A DNA stretch of 64,000 nt from Pseudomonas simiae (lineage in GTDB: Bacteria; Pseudomonadota; Gammaproteobacteria; Pseudomonadales; Pseudomonadaceae). Position 1 is the stretch's first letter. Every line of letters begins with the position of its first letter. The notes beneath the pieces were generated by a model. It saw only the letters and a program-made list of their open reading frames with translations, was not told the origin of the DNA and made no database searches. Positions 25,712-34,573 of this stretch are shown in pieces. Position numbers and translations under genes: made by a program. Where the stretch lies: positions 124,001-188,000 of the forward strand of contig NZ_FOKB01000006.1 of assembly GCF_900111895.1 (NCBI RefSeq), given 5' to 3'.

Positions 25712-26887
25712 ATGGGTTTGCTGCGTGTCGCCTCGGCGATGTCATTGTGTGCGGTGGCGTTTTCGGTCCAGGCCGAGCAATTGCCGATTGAAGTACTCAG
25801 TGCGGTGGTCAAGGACCAGAAAATTGCCGACGCCGAAGTGTTGCTGCAACGTAACGGCGCGCAGAACGTGGTGGGCCGCACCAACGGCCAGGGTCAGGTC
25901 ACGCTGAACAGCGAAGCCGCTGACGACGCCTCAAGCCTGCTGATCATCAAGAAGCCCGGCTATTCCAACCTCGTGGTGAAATGCCCGTGCAAAGGCATGA
26001 CCTACGCTATCAGCCCGGTGATGGAGAACCTCGACGGCCTGCGTGTGGTGCTGACGTGGGGCAAGACGCCGAGTGACCTCGACTCCCACATGATTTTCCC
26101 CGGCAATAACATCTATTTCGAGAACCAGAAGGGTACCGACGCCGAGTTGGATGTGGATGACACCGACAGCTACGGCCCGGAAACCATCACCCTGCAGAAA
26201 AAACATTACGGCGAAAGCTACGTTTATGCCGTGCACGACTACAGCAATGGCGGCAACCCAGGCTCGCGCCAGTTGTCCGACAGCGAAGCCAAGGTGTTCG
26301 TGTACATGGGGCAATCGCTGGTGCGTACCTACTATGTGCCTAAAAACCGCAGCGGCAACCTGTGGACGGTGTTCCGCATGACCGGCAGCGGCGACTTCCA
26401 GGACATCAACACCTTCAGTGGCGTGACAGTGAATGCCGCGAATGTTCTGAACGAAGTCAAACCGCTGCTGGATGACAGCGTGGCGGTCACCGCGGTCACC
26501 GTCAGCTCTTCCGTACAAACCGATGCGAAGCGCCTGAACCTGCAGGGTGAAGCGGCCTACCAGGCGGGCAAGTTGGACGAGGCGATCGACCTGTTCCGCC
26601 AGGCCATCGAACTGGACAATGGCTTTGGCAAGGCCTACGGCAACCTCGGCCTGGCGTATCAGAAAGCCGGCAACACTGCCGAGTCGATCTGGGCTAACCG
26701 CAAGGCTATCGCCCTTGCCACCGGCGCCAATGCTGCCACCGTGCGTGCAGGTGCTTATTACAACATTGCGCGGATCTACGAAGCGGCGGGGCAGTTCCCG
26801 GATGCGTTGCGTCACTACCAGTTGGCCAAGGAACAGAAGGCCAACCCGGTGTATGACACGGCGATTGAGCGGGTGCAGAATCGCTGA
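25712..26887 (+). CDS. YfaP-like secreted DUF2135 protein with TPR repeats
   Basis: A 391-residue protein with a signal peptide (cleavage near VQA|EQ, ~residue 21). Residues ~25-105 look like a carboxypeptidase-regulatory-like beta sandwich (VLLQRNGAQNVVGRTNGQGQVTLN). Residues ~110-240 match DUF2135/YfaP: LRVVLTWGKTPSDLDSHMIFPG, where Asp residues suggest a calcium or metal site, and YVYAVHDYSNGG. The C-terminal third has two to three TPR units (AAYQAGKLDEAIDLFRQAIELDNG). It starts at ATG 25712 with GGGAG upstream. Periplasmic or extracellular role unknown. Stands alone. Confidence 0.72.
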   Translation: MGLLRVASAMSLCAVAFSVQAEQLPIEVLSAVVKDQKIADAEVLLQRNGAQNVVGRTNGQGQVTLNSEAADDASSLLIIKKPGYSNLVVKCPCKGMTYAISPVMENLDGLRVVLTWGKTPSDLDSHMIFPGNNIYFENQKGTDAELDVDDTDSYGPETITLQKKHYGESYVYAVHDYSNGGNPGSRQLSDSEAKVFVYMGQSLVRTYYVPKNRSGNLWTVFRMTGSGDFQDINTFSGVTVNAANVLNEVKPLLDDSVAVTAVTVSSSVQTDAKRLNLQGEAAYQAGKLDEAIDLFRQAIELDNGFGKAYGNLGLAYQKAGNTAESIWANRKAIALATGANAATVRAGAYYNIARIYEAAGQFPDALRHYQLAKEQKANPVYDTAIERVQNR

Positions 26888-26911
26888 TTCAGCTGTAGTG
26901 CAGTTCTGAAA

Positions 26912-26999
26912 TGTGGGAGGGGGGTTGCTCACGATAGCGTTGGATCAGTCAGATATGTGTGTCTGATCCATCGCAATCGGGGGCAAGCCCCCTCCCACA
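26912..26999. repeat. REPIN-like inverted repeat
   Basis: Arms TGTGGGAGGGGGGTTGC... and ...GGGGGCAAGCCCCCTCCCACA around a spacer that itself contains GGATCAG / CTGATCC. It lies between the YfaP-like gene and the RecQ gene, both on the plus strand. Confidence 0.82.
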
Positions 27000-27171
27000 T
27001 TTGGTTTGTGGTGTTCCTACAGCCACAGTCGAACTTGTCGAATTTGGCCCAAGGCCATTGCTGCACCCTGTGTATCATCCTGTCTCTTTTTTCCTTGCGA
27101 CCTTTCTCGATTCGCTGAGATTCCCAGGCTATGTTTTTGAGCCTACTCAGCGGTCAATGGAGTGACAGCTT

Positions 27172-29109
27172 ATGCACGACACCCTCCAGCAGGTCTTCGG
27201 TTTTTCACAGTTTCGTCTGGGCCAGGAAGAAACGGTCAGCGCCGTACTGGCCGGCCGTTCGGCTGCGGCCATTTTTCCTACGGGGTCAGGCAAGTCCCTG
27301 TGCTATCAGCTGTCGGCGGTGTTGCTGCCGCACCTGACGCTGGTGGTTTCGCCATTGTTGGCATTGATGCAGGACCAATTGGGCTTCCTGCAGCGCCATG
27401 GTATTTCGGCGGGCAGTATTGATTCGGCACAGAGTCGCGATGAGGCGAATGATGTGATGGCCCGCGCGCGTTCGGGCGAGTTGAAGATCCTGATGATTTC
27501 CGTGGAGCGTTTGAAGAACGAGCGCTTTCGTAACTTCCTGCAAAGCGTGCAGATCTCGCTGTTGGTGGTGGACGAGGCGCACTGTATTTCCGAGTGGGGC
27601 CACAACTTCCGTCCGGACTATTTGAAACTGCCGGACTACCAGCGTCAGTTCAATATCCCACAAGCGCTGTTGTTGACGGCTACAGCGACGCCCAAGGTGA
27701 TTGCCGACATGCAGGCGAAGTTCGCCATTGCTCCGGGCGATGTGGTCACCACGGGCTTCTACCGGCCCAATCTCAACCTGTTGGTGGAGCCGGTCAGTGG
27801 TGCGGACAAGCGTCGTCGGCTGGTGCAGTGGATGAGCGAGCGTGCCGGCCAGCCGAGCATCGTCTACGTCACGTTGCAGAAAACCGCCGAGCAGATTGCC
27901 GAGCACCTGAACCGCAACGGCATCCAGGCCGAGGCCTATCACGCGGGTTTGCCTCACGATAAACGCGAGGGTATCCAGCAGCGCTTCATGAGTGGGCGCT
28001 CCCATTGCATTGTCGCCACCATCGCGTTCGGCATGGGCATCGACAAGAGTGACATCCGCAATGTGGTGCACTTCGACCTGCCCAAATCCATCGAGAACTA
28101 CAGCCAGGAAATCGGCCGCGCGGGGCGTGATGGGCAACCTTCCGATTGCCTGGTGCTGGCCAACCGCGACAGCCTCAACGTGCTGGAAAACTTTGTGTAC
28201 GGCGATACGCCGGAGCAGGAGGGCATTCGGCAGGTGCTGGAAGAGTTGCAGGCTGCTCGGGCCGATGGGCAGTGGGAGTTTTTGCTCCGATCCCTGTCGG
28301 ACCACAGCAACATCCGCGAGCTGCCGTTGAAGACGCTGCTGGTGCAATTGGAACTCAAGGGCGTCATTGCGCCGCGCTACGCTTTTTATGCCGAGTACCG
28401 CTTCAAGTACTTGATTGAACCTGAGGCTTTGCTCGCGCGCTTCTCCGGTGAGCGGCAGCAGTTTGTCGCGGCGATCATCGACGTGTGCAAGCGGGCGAAA
28501 ACCTGGGCGACGGTGGATTTCGACGCGCTTTATCAACAGCACAATGCCGAGCGCGGTCGAGTGGTGAAGGCGCTGGATTACTTACAGGAGCAAGGCCTGA
28601 TCGAGCTTGAGAGCAAGCAGATGACTGAGGTTTACAGTCTGCTTGATGCCGATTTTGACGCTGATGTATTGAGCAAACAGTTATACACAGGCTTCAAGCA
28701 GCATGAGGTGGGCGAAGTCGCGCGGATTCACGCCATGCTGGATCTGTTCGCCACAGAACGCTGCCTGGGCCAACGCCTGGCACAGTATTTTGGCGATGAA
28801 AACGCGCCCCAACGTTGTGGGCATTGCTCGGTGTGCCACGGCCATGTTGCGCACCTTGCGCCACCACCCGGTTTGCCAGGGCGTGTGGATAAAAACTTCA
28901 TGGGGCTGTGCGGTGATTTTATCCACAGGCATCATGAACACACCGGCCATTTGCCTGGGGCGGAACGCCTGACGCGTTTCCTCGGCGGCATCAGTGTGCC
29001 GTTGTTTACCAAGTTGAAGGCGCGAGGCATTCCGGGTTTTGCTGCGCTGGAAGATTATCCGTATGCCGAGGTGCGCGAGTGGGCCCAGGCCCATTTGAAT
29101 GACCTGTAA
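27172..29109 (+). CDS. recQ: RecQ-family ATP-dependent DNA helicase
   Basis: A 645-residue SF2 helicase. Motif I is PTGSGKS (36-42), motif II is DEAH (134-137), motif III is LLTATATP and motif VI is QEIGRAGRDG. The RecQ zinc knuckle follows (CLGQRLAQYFGD...RCGHCSVC). The C-terminal ~90 residues do not read like a standard HRDC domain but end in a short helical segment. RecQ enzymes unwind forked DNA in recombination repair. GGAG lies upstream of ATG 27172. A thioesterase gene follows 22 nt later and may be cotranscribed. Confidence 0.88.
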   Translation: MHDTLQQVFGFSQFRLGQEETVSAVLAGRSAAAIFPTGSGKSLCYQLSAVLLPHLTLVVSPLLALMQDQLGFLQRHGISAGSIDSAQSRDEANDVMARARSGELKILMISVERLKNERFRNFLQSVQISLLVVDEAHCISEWGHNFRPDYLKLPDYQRQFNIPQALLLTATATPKVIADMQAKFAIAPGDVVTTGFYRPNLNLLVEPVSGADKRRRLVQWMSERAGQPSIVYVTLQKTAEQIAEHLNRNGIQAEAYHAGLPHDKREGIQQRFMSGRSHCIVATIAFGMGIDKSDIRNVVHFDLPKSIENYSQEIGRAGRDGQPSDCLVLANRDSLNVLENFVYGDTPEQEGIRQVLEELQAARADGQWEFLLRSLSDHSNIRELPLKTLLVQLELKGVIAPRYAFYAEYRFKYLIEPEALLARFSGERQQFVAAIIDVCKRAKTWATVDFDALYQQHNAERGRVVKALDYLQEQGLIELESKQMTEVYSLLDADFDADVLSKQLYTGFKQHEVGEVARIHAMLDLFATERCLGQRLAQYFGDENAPQRCGHCSVCHGHVAHLAPPPGLPGRVDKNFMGLCGDFIHRHHEHTGHLPGAERLTRFLGGISVPLFTKLKARGIPGFAALEDYPYAEVREWAQAHLNDL

Positions 29110-29131
29110 CTCACTTTAGCGAGATGAACCG

Positions 29132-29563
29132 ATGCCCGACTCAGTGCCTCAACGTGCCGATTACCTGCACTTCCAGCCGATCATTACGCGCTGGCACGAC
29201 AACGATGTGTATGGTCATGTGAACAACGTGACCTACTACAGTTTCTTCGACACGGCGGTGAATACCTACCTGATCGAGCAAGGTGGTCTGGATTTTCATG
29301 ACGGTGAGGTGGTGGGATTCGTGGTGAGTTCGGCGTGTGATTATTTCGCGTCGATCGCCTTTCCCGAACGCATTGAAATCGGCTTGCGGGTGGGCAAACT
29401 GGGTAATAGTTCAGTGCAGTACGAATTGGCAGTGTTCAAGGCTGGCGAAGACGAGGCCTGTGCGGCGGGGCGCTTCGTGCATGTGTTTGTGGATCGGGGT
29501 TCGAACCAGCCGGTGACGATTCCGGGGATGTTGCGCGAGGCGTTGCAGCGGTTAGTGGTGTAG
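29132..29563 (+). CDS. 4HBT-type acyl-CoA thioesterase
   Basis: A 143-residue hotdog protein. The motif WHDNDVYGHVNNVTYYSFFDTAVN matches 4-hydroxybenzoyl-CoA/YbgC-like thioesterases, in which Asp of DxYGHVNN is catalytic. Substrate unknown; short or medium acyl-CoA is the usual guess. 22 nt after recQ on the same strand. Its stop codon lies inside a perfect stem-loop. Confidence 0.85.
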   Translation: MPDSVPQRADYLHFQPIITRWHDNDVYGHVNNVTYYSFFDTAVNTYLIEQGGLDFHDGEVVGFVVSSACDYFASIAFPERIEIGLRVGKLGNSSVQYELAVFKAGEDEACAAGRFVHVFVDRGSNQPVTIPGMLREALQRLVV

Positions 29564-29579
29564 GCGCGAACGCCTACAC
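29558..29579. terminator. Stem-loop overlapping the thioesterase stop codon
   Basis: GTGTAGGCG / CGCCTACAC with a CGAA tetraloop. The TAG stop (29561-29563) is inside the left arm. The genes on either side converge. No T run; likely a terminator or mRNA 3' end stabiliser. Confidence 0.55.
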
Positions 29580-29588
29580 CCTCAGCCC

Positions 29589-30068
29589 TTACCGGTGACG
29601 GTAGTGATGCTTGTTCTTGCGATGACCATAGGCATGGCCGCGGCCCGGATGGTCATCACGGTCGTAACGACGACCATCACGGCCACGCGAACGACGATCA
29701 TCGTCATCGCTCTTGTTGCCCATGTAGTTACCCAGCGCGCCACCTGCACCACCGCCGGCCGCTGAACCGATCAGTGCACCGGTGCTGCCGCCGACACTGC
29801 GGCCTACCACGTTGCCGCCCGCCGCGCCCAGAGCGCCGCCAATGGCTGCTTCACCACGGCTGCGTTTGTCCGCACCCACCGCGCTGCCGCCTGCGCCGCC
29901 CAGGGCGGCGCCGATGGTCGAGCCGGTGTTGCCGCCGATCTGCTGGCCGACAACCGAGCCTAGAACCCCGCCCAATGCGCCGCCCACACCGGCTTCGGTG
30001 GTGCCACCGGCCATGGCTGCGCCACTGACCAGGCCAAGGGACAACAAGAGAATCGAGGAGAACTTCAT
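29589..30068 (-). CDS. Glycine-zipper outer-surface/periplasmic protein
   Basis: A 159-residue protein with a signal peptide (MKFSSILLLSLGLVSGAAMA). Residues ~22-115 are Gly/Ala-rich with repeated G-x3-G spacing (GGALGGVLGSVVGQQIGG and similar), as in glycine-zipper proteins that insert in or bind membranes. The C-terminal ~40 residues are highly charged (SDDDDRRSRGRDGRRYDRDDH) and end His-rich (KNKHHYRHR), which could bind metal. ATG 30068 is chosen from the signal peptide; an extension to 30161 lacks support. Function unknown. Confidence 0.75.
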   Translation of the reverse strand: MKFSSILLLSLGLVSGAAMAGGTTEAGVGGALGGVLGSVVGQQIGGNTGSTIGAALGGAGGSAVGADKRSRGEAAIGGALGAAGGNVVGRSVGGSTGALIGSAAGGGAGGALGNYMGNKSDDDDRRSRGRDGRRYDRDDHPGRGHAYGHRKNKHHYRHR

Positions 30069-30225
30069 TAGGGGAGACCTCAAGAGGATGACGGCGCGAT
30101 CCTGAGGCTGTATCGAGAAGGTGACAATAGAAATCCGACCAGTAACACGAGTTGTACACAATTCTCTAAGTTACTGTTTTGGCTAGGGAACTTAAGTCGA
30201 TTTAGTGAGTCTTTAACTACTTCGG

Positions 30226-30259
30226 AAAGGCCGCTTTTTATGCAAAAGCGGCCTTTTTT
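30226..30259. terminator. Strong hairpin terminator upstream of the glycine-zipper gene
   Basis: Thirteen-base-pair stem AAAGGCCGCTTTT / AAAAGCGGCCTTT with a 5-base loop and flanking T and A runs. It most plausibly ends the minus-strand fdhD-molybdoenzyme transcript. Confidence 0.85.
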
Positions 30260-30271
30260 GTGCCCGGAGAT

Positions 30272-32620
30272 TTATGCAGAGCGCGCCATGATCAGCCCAT
30301 TGTCGCTCGCCGCTTCCAAGCGGATCGCCACGAACTTCGACGTCGGCGTATGGCTGCCATCCCCCGTGCTTTCCAGCGGCACCAGCGGGTTCACTTCCGG
30401 GTAGTAGGCTGCAGCCTGCCCAGCCGGAATATCAAACGCCAGCAAGGTAAAGCCCTTCACGCGGCGCTCGCGACCGTCTTCCCACAGCGACACGATGTCG
30501 GCCTTCTGCCCCGGCTTGAAACCTAGGCGGATGATGTCGGCTTCGTTGACGAACAGCACGTCACGCTGACCCTTGACCCCACGGTAGCGGTCGTCCAGGC
30601 CATAGATGGTGGTGTTGTACTGATCGTGGGAGCGCATCGATTGCATGATCAGGTCCGGCACCTTGCCCGTCGCGTGGGTGCGTTCGTGGATCAAGTCCTT
30701 GGGCAGGATGTTCGGGCGGAAGCTGGCGCGACCCGATGGCGTGTTCCAGCGGCGTGCACCGGCGGAGTTGCCCAGGTAGAAGCCGCCCGGATGCTTGATC
30801 TTCTCGTTGAAATCCTTGAAGCCGGGGATGGTGTCGGCGATCAGGTCGCGGATGCGGCTGTAGTCGGCCACCAGCCAGTTCCAATCCACTGGCTTAGTGC
30901 CCAGGGTGGCGGCAGCGATACCGGCCAGGATAGCCGGCTCGGATTTCATCAGCTTCGACAGCGGCTGCAACTGGCCGTTGGAACCGTGGACCATGCTGAA
31001 CGAGTCTTCCACCGTCACCGCTTGCGGGCCTTCGGCCTGGATGTCGATGTCGGTACGGCCCAGGCACGGCAGGATCAGCGCGTCTTTGCCGTGCATCAGG
31101 TGGCTGCGGTTGAGTTTGGTGCTGATCTGCACCGTCAGGTCGCAATTGCGCAGTGCTTCGAAGGTGCGCGGGCTGTCCGGCGTGGCTTGGGCGAAGTTGC
31201 CGCCCAGGCCGATAAATACTTTAGCGCGGCCTTCGAGCATGGCGTGAATCGCTTCGACCACGTTGTGGCCGTTGACACGTGGCACCTGGAACTGGAAGCG
31301 GCGCTCCAGGGCGTCAAGAAACGCTACGGGCGGACGTTCGTTGATGCCCATGGTGCGGTCGCCCTGTACGTTGCTGTGGCCACGCACTGGGCACAAGCCG
31401 GCGCCTGGGCGGCCGATGTTGCCGCGCAGCAGCATCAGGTTGGCGATTTCCTGGATGGTCGGCACCGAGTGGCGGTGCTGGGTGATGCCCATCGCCCAGC
31501 ACATGATCACGTTCTTGCCTTTGGCGTACATGCGCGCCGCTTGCTCGATCTCGACCAGGGTCAAACCGGACTGCTCGACGATTTCTTCCCAAGAGGTGTC
31601 GTCGATCTTGCCCAGGTAATCCAGCACGTTGGTGGTGTGTTCGTTGAGGAAGTCGTGATCGAACACGGCCTCTTTGCCTTCGGCCTGGGCCTGGCGTTCC
31701 CACAGCAGCAGGAACTTGGCCATGCCGCGCAGGATCGCCATGTCGCCACCCAGCGCCGGGCGGAAGTAGGCGGTGTTGGTCGGTTTGTCGCCGTTGGTGA
31801 GCATTTCCAGCGGGTGTTGCGGGTGCTGGAAGCGCTCCAGGCCGCGCTCTTTCAGCGGGTTGATGCACACCACCTGGGCGCCACGCTTGACCGCTTCACG
31901 CAACGGTTCGAGCATGCGCGGGTGGTTGGTGCCGGGGTTCTGGCCCCAGACGAAAATCGCATCGGCGTGTTCGAAGTCATCAAAGGTCACGGTGCCTTTG
32001 CCGACGCCCACGCTTTGCGCCAGGGCAACGCCGCTGGCTTCGTGGCACATGTTCGAGCAGTCCGGGAAGTTGTTGGTGCCGTAGGCGCGCACGAACAGCT
32101 GGTACAAATACGCTGCTTCGTTGCTGGCACGGCCCGATGTGTAGAACTCGGCCATGTCCGGGCTGGGCAGGGCGTTGAGATGTTTGCCGACCAGGTCGAA
32201 GGCTGCCTCCCAACTGATGGGCTTGTAGCGGTCGGTTTCGGCGTCGTAGCGCATCGGCTCGGTCAGGCGGCCCTGATATTCCAGCCAGTAGTCGCTCTGC
32301 TCCAGCAAGGCGGTGACGCTGTTCTTGGCGAAGAATGCACCATCCACGCGGCGTTTGGTGGCTTCCCAGTTGACCGCCTTGGCGCCGTTTTCGCAGAACT
32401 TGACCATGCCGCTTTCCGGCGAGTCACCCCAGGCGCAGCCCGGGCAGTCAAAGCCGCCGTTCTGGTTGGTCTTGAGCATCATGCGCAGGTTTTTCAGCGC
32501 GTTGTCGCTGGTCAGCCAGGCCTGCGCCACGCTGATCAGTGCGCCCCAGCCGCCGGCCGGGCCCTTGTAGGGCTTGTAGCGCGGGGTCGGGGTTTGGTCG
32601 GCTTGGTGGTGCTGGCTCAT
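30272..32620 (-). CDS. FdhF/YdeP-family molybdopterin oxidoreductase
   Basis: A 782-residue molybdoenzyme of the YdeP branch of the formate-dehydrogenase-like superfamily. C-x2-C in DCPGCAWGD (Cys59, Cys62) and Cys in SNMCHEASG (~193) are the cofactor-region cysteines; there is no UGA/selenocysteine. Pterin-binding stretches include FVWGQNPGTNHPRM and GIGLGGNFAQATPDSPRT-like sequence near residue 465, with a C-terminal molybdopterin dinucleotide-binding domain. No FeS or cytochrome partner gene is adjacent, so the electron acceptor is unknown. Formate as substrate is inferred only from family and from the fdhD neighbour. E. coli YdeP is linked to acid resistance. Confidence 0.86.
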   Translation of the reverse strand: MSQHHQADQTPTPRYKPYKGPAGGWGALISVAQAWLTSDNALKNLRMMLKTNQNGGFDCPGCAWGDSPESGMVKFCENGAKAVNWEATKRRVDGAFFAKNSVTALLEQSDYWLEYQGRLTEPMRYDAETDRYKPISWEAAFDLVGKHLNALPSPDMAEFYTSGRASNEAAYLYQLFVRAYGTNNFPDCSNMCHEASGVALAQSVGVGKGTVTFDDFEHADAIFVWGQNPGTNHPRMLEPLREAVKRGAQVVCINPLKERGLERFQHPQHPLEMLTNGDKPTNTAYFRPALGGDMAILRGMAKFLLLWERQAQAEGKEAVFDHDFLNEHTTNVLDYLGKIDDTSWEEIVEQSGLTLVEIEQAARMYAKGKNVIMCWAMGITQHRHSVPTIQEIANLMLLRGNIGRPGAGLCPVRGHSNVQGDRTMGINERPPVAFLDALERRFQFQVPRVNGHNVVEAIHAMLEGRAKVFIGLGGNFAQATPDSPRTFEALRNCDLTVQISTKLNRSHLMHGKDALILPCLGRTDIDIQAEGPQAVTVEDSFSMVHGSNGQLQPLSKLMKSEPAILAGIAAATLGTKPVDWNWLVADYSRIRDLIADTIPGFKDFNEKIKHPGGFYLGNSAGARRWNTPSGRASFRPNILPKDLIHERTHATGKVPDLIMQSMRSHDQYNTTIYGLDDRYRGVKGQRDVLFVNEADIIRLGFKPGQKADIVSLWEDGRERRVKGFTLLAFDIPAGQAAAYYPEVNPLVPLESTGDGSHTPTSKFVAIRLEAASDNGLIMARSA

Positions 32621-33456
32621 GGCTGGTTCTCCATCGCAGGGCTGTAGACCCGCGGCGCACTTTTCTGCGGCAGGTGGATGAGATTGAGGTTATGCCGGCG
32701 GGCCCATTGCAGGGCCAGGCCGGTGGGCGACGACAGGCTGACCAGCGTCTGGATGCCAGCGCGCAGGACTTTCTGGATCAACTCCAGGCTGCAACGACTT
32801 GTCACAATCGCCAGGCCGCCTTCGGTCGGAATTTTTTGGCGGATCAACGCGCCGATCAACTTGTCCAGCGCGTTGTGTCGGCCGATATCTTCGCGGCCCA
32901 TCAGCAATTCGCCCTGGCCGTTCATGAACAGCGCCGCATGCACAGCGCCGCTGTATTGGCCCAGGGGTTGAAAGGCACTGATGCGTTGGCGCAGGCCATC
33001 GAGCCACTCGGCGGGCGGCAAGGGCGCACCGGGCAATACCTGAAGGTCTGGCAGGGCCTGCTCAACGGCTTCCACGCCGCACAAGCCACAGCCACTGGTG
33101 CCGGCTAACTGGCGGCGCTGCTGCTTGAGGTTCCAGAAGGCGCGGCTGGAGATTTGCACCTGAGCATATTGGGCAGAGCCCGAGCCGCTGAGTTTCAGGT
33201 CATAAATGTCGCTAACGTCGGCGATAATGCCGCTACCGATGCTGAAGCCAACAATGAAGTCTTCCAGGTCCGTCGGCGTCACCAACATCACCGCTTGGCT
33301 GATGTCGTTGTAGGCGATCGCCAACGCCACTTCTTCCGCCAAGGCTGTGCTGGCAGATTCAGTGTGTTCGAGATTGCAATACTGGTAGCTGTGGCTGGCG
33401 ACGGGCGCTGGCGTTTCGAGAGCGGGCGCCGCGCAGACAGGACGCTTGGCGTTCAT
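32617..33456 (-). CDS. fdhD: Formate dehydrogenase accessory sulfurtransferase FdhD
   Basis: A 279-residue protein with the key C-G-L-C motif (Cys123, Cys126 in SGCGLCG). FdhD carries sulfur from IscS to the molybdenum cofactor of formate dehydrogenases, an essential activation step. Other family sequences: EEVALAIAYN, VGFSIGSGII and REDIGRHNALDKLIG. It overlaps the downstream molybdoenzyme gene as ATGA, strong evidence that it serves this enzyme. Promoter likely in the 97-bp gap after the LysR gene. Confidence 0.93.
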   Translation of the reverse strand: MNAKRPVCAAPALETPAPVASHSYQYCNLEHTESASTALAEEVALAIAYNDISQAVMLVTPTDLEDFIVGFSIGSGIIADVSDIYDLKLSGSGSAQYAQVQISSRAFWNLKQQRRQLAGTSGCGLCGVEAVEQALPDLQVLPGAPLPPAEWLDGLRQRISAFQPLGQYSGAVHAALFMNGQGELLMGREDIGRHNALDKLIGALIRQKIPTEGGLAIVTSRCSLELIQKVLRAGIQTLVSLSSPTGLALQWARRHNLNLIHLPQKSAPRVYSPAMENQP

Positions 33457-33553
33457 GGGGCAGTACCACCGGCGGATTGATCAGTGGTTAGACTAGGCGC
33501 GACAAAGCGTCGCGTCTAATTGCCAGTATTGATCTACCGATAGATGACGTCGA

Positions 33554-34441
33554 TCAAGATTGGATTTGCGATTTCTGATACAGCGCGAAACACGCCTCGG
33601 CCAGTGCTGAACGCGGGGCGCTGCGACGCATGATCAGCCCCAGGCGCGCGAGGGTATGGGCGTCTTCGATCGGTTGCAGGCGCAAGTGCTCGGTGAGTGC
33701 ATCCAGGCCCCCATCCAGCGGCATTACCGCGCAACACAGTCCGCCGTGTACCGCTTGTAGCAACTGATGGACGGCATCGGTCTGTAACAACGGTTGCGGG
33801 ATGAGCCCACGGCTGTGGAAGTTGTGATCGATGGACTGGCGAAAGTGCATGCCACTGGTGAGCATGCCCAGCGGCAGCTTGATCAACGCTTCCCAGCTCA
33901 ACGGCGTGTCGCCGAAAGAGAAGAAGCGCTGGTCGTAGAGCAGGCCCATGCGGGTTTCGCCCAAGGCCAGTGAGTCGAAGCGTTCGTTATCCAGCCGTTC
34001 CAGGTAAGACACGCCCAGGTCCAGCCGGTTACTCGCCAGTTGTTCAAGGATCTGCTCCGAGCTGAGCGCCGAGAGCTCAAAGCGCAGGCTTGGGTGTTCT
34101 TTATGCAACTGCTGCATTAATGCCAAGGGATCGAAACTCGACAGCGGCACCACGCCCAGGCGCAACGTCCCCACCAGGTTGCCGCGACAAGCCGCGGCTT
34201 CGGCCTGCAGGCCGTCATACGCCGCCAGCACTGTGCGTGCCCACGCCAGCACCCGCTCACCGGGTGCGGTAAAGCCTTCGAAGCGCTGGCCGCGATTGAC
34301 CAGTGGCAGATCAAGCTCCTCCTCAAGGTTACGCAAGCGCATCGACAGGGTCGGTTGGGTAATGTGGCAACGCGCCGCCGCTTGGCCGAAGTGACGGGTA
34401 TCGTCGAGGGCGATGAGGAATTTCAGCTGTTTGATGTCCAT
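33554..34441 (-). CDS. LysR-family transcriptional regulator
   Basis: A 295-residue LysR protein. The N-terminal winged helix-turn-helix is LKFLIALDDTRHFGQAAARCHITQPTLSMRLRNLEEEL (split here only for description: the recognition helix lies around residues 28-45), followed by the periplasmic-binding-like effector domain. GGAG precedes ATG 34441. It lies just upstream of fdhD on the same strand and divergent from kbp, so either may be its target. OxyR-like sequence in the HTH (HFGQAAARCHITQPTLS) does not by itself show peroxide sensing; no clear redox Cys pair is present. Confidence 0.85.
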   Translation of the reverse strand: MDIKQLKFLIALDDTRHFGQAAARCHITQPTLSMRLRNLEEELDLPLVNRGQRFEGFTAPGERVLAWARTVLAAYDGLQAEAAACRGNLVGTLRLGVVPLSSFDPLALMQQLHKEHPSLRFELSALSSEQILEQLASNRLDLGVSYLERLDNERFDSLALGETRMGLLYDQRFFSFGDTPLSWEALIKLPLGMLTSGMHFRQSIDHNFHSRGLIPQPLLQTDAVHQLLQAVHGGLCCAVMPLDGGLDALTEHLRLQPIEDAHTLARLGLIMRRSAPRSALAEACFALYQKSQIQS

Positions 34442-34573
34442 CTTCGCTCCAGGTCTTATTCCAATGGCGGGGGGATTCTAGCGCGTTTGGATCTTTGGCC
34501 GGGTCGGAACCCAAATCCACAGGACTGGTCTAGTCTTGGGCATCTGGAAATCAAAAACCAAGGAGAGCGCACT

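Noticed and set aside
30626..32647. 673-codon open frame on the plus strand
   Set aside because: It mirrors the molybdoenzyme gene on the minus strand. High-GC codon use leaves the opposite frame open; no motif or ribosome site.
33554..34441. OxyR assignment for the LysR gene
   Set aside because: The HTH resembles OxyR, but no redox-active Cys pair at the expected spacing in the effector domain was found, so only the family name is given.
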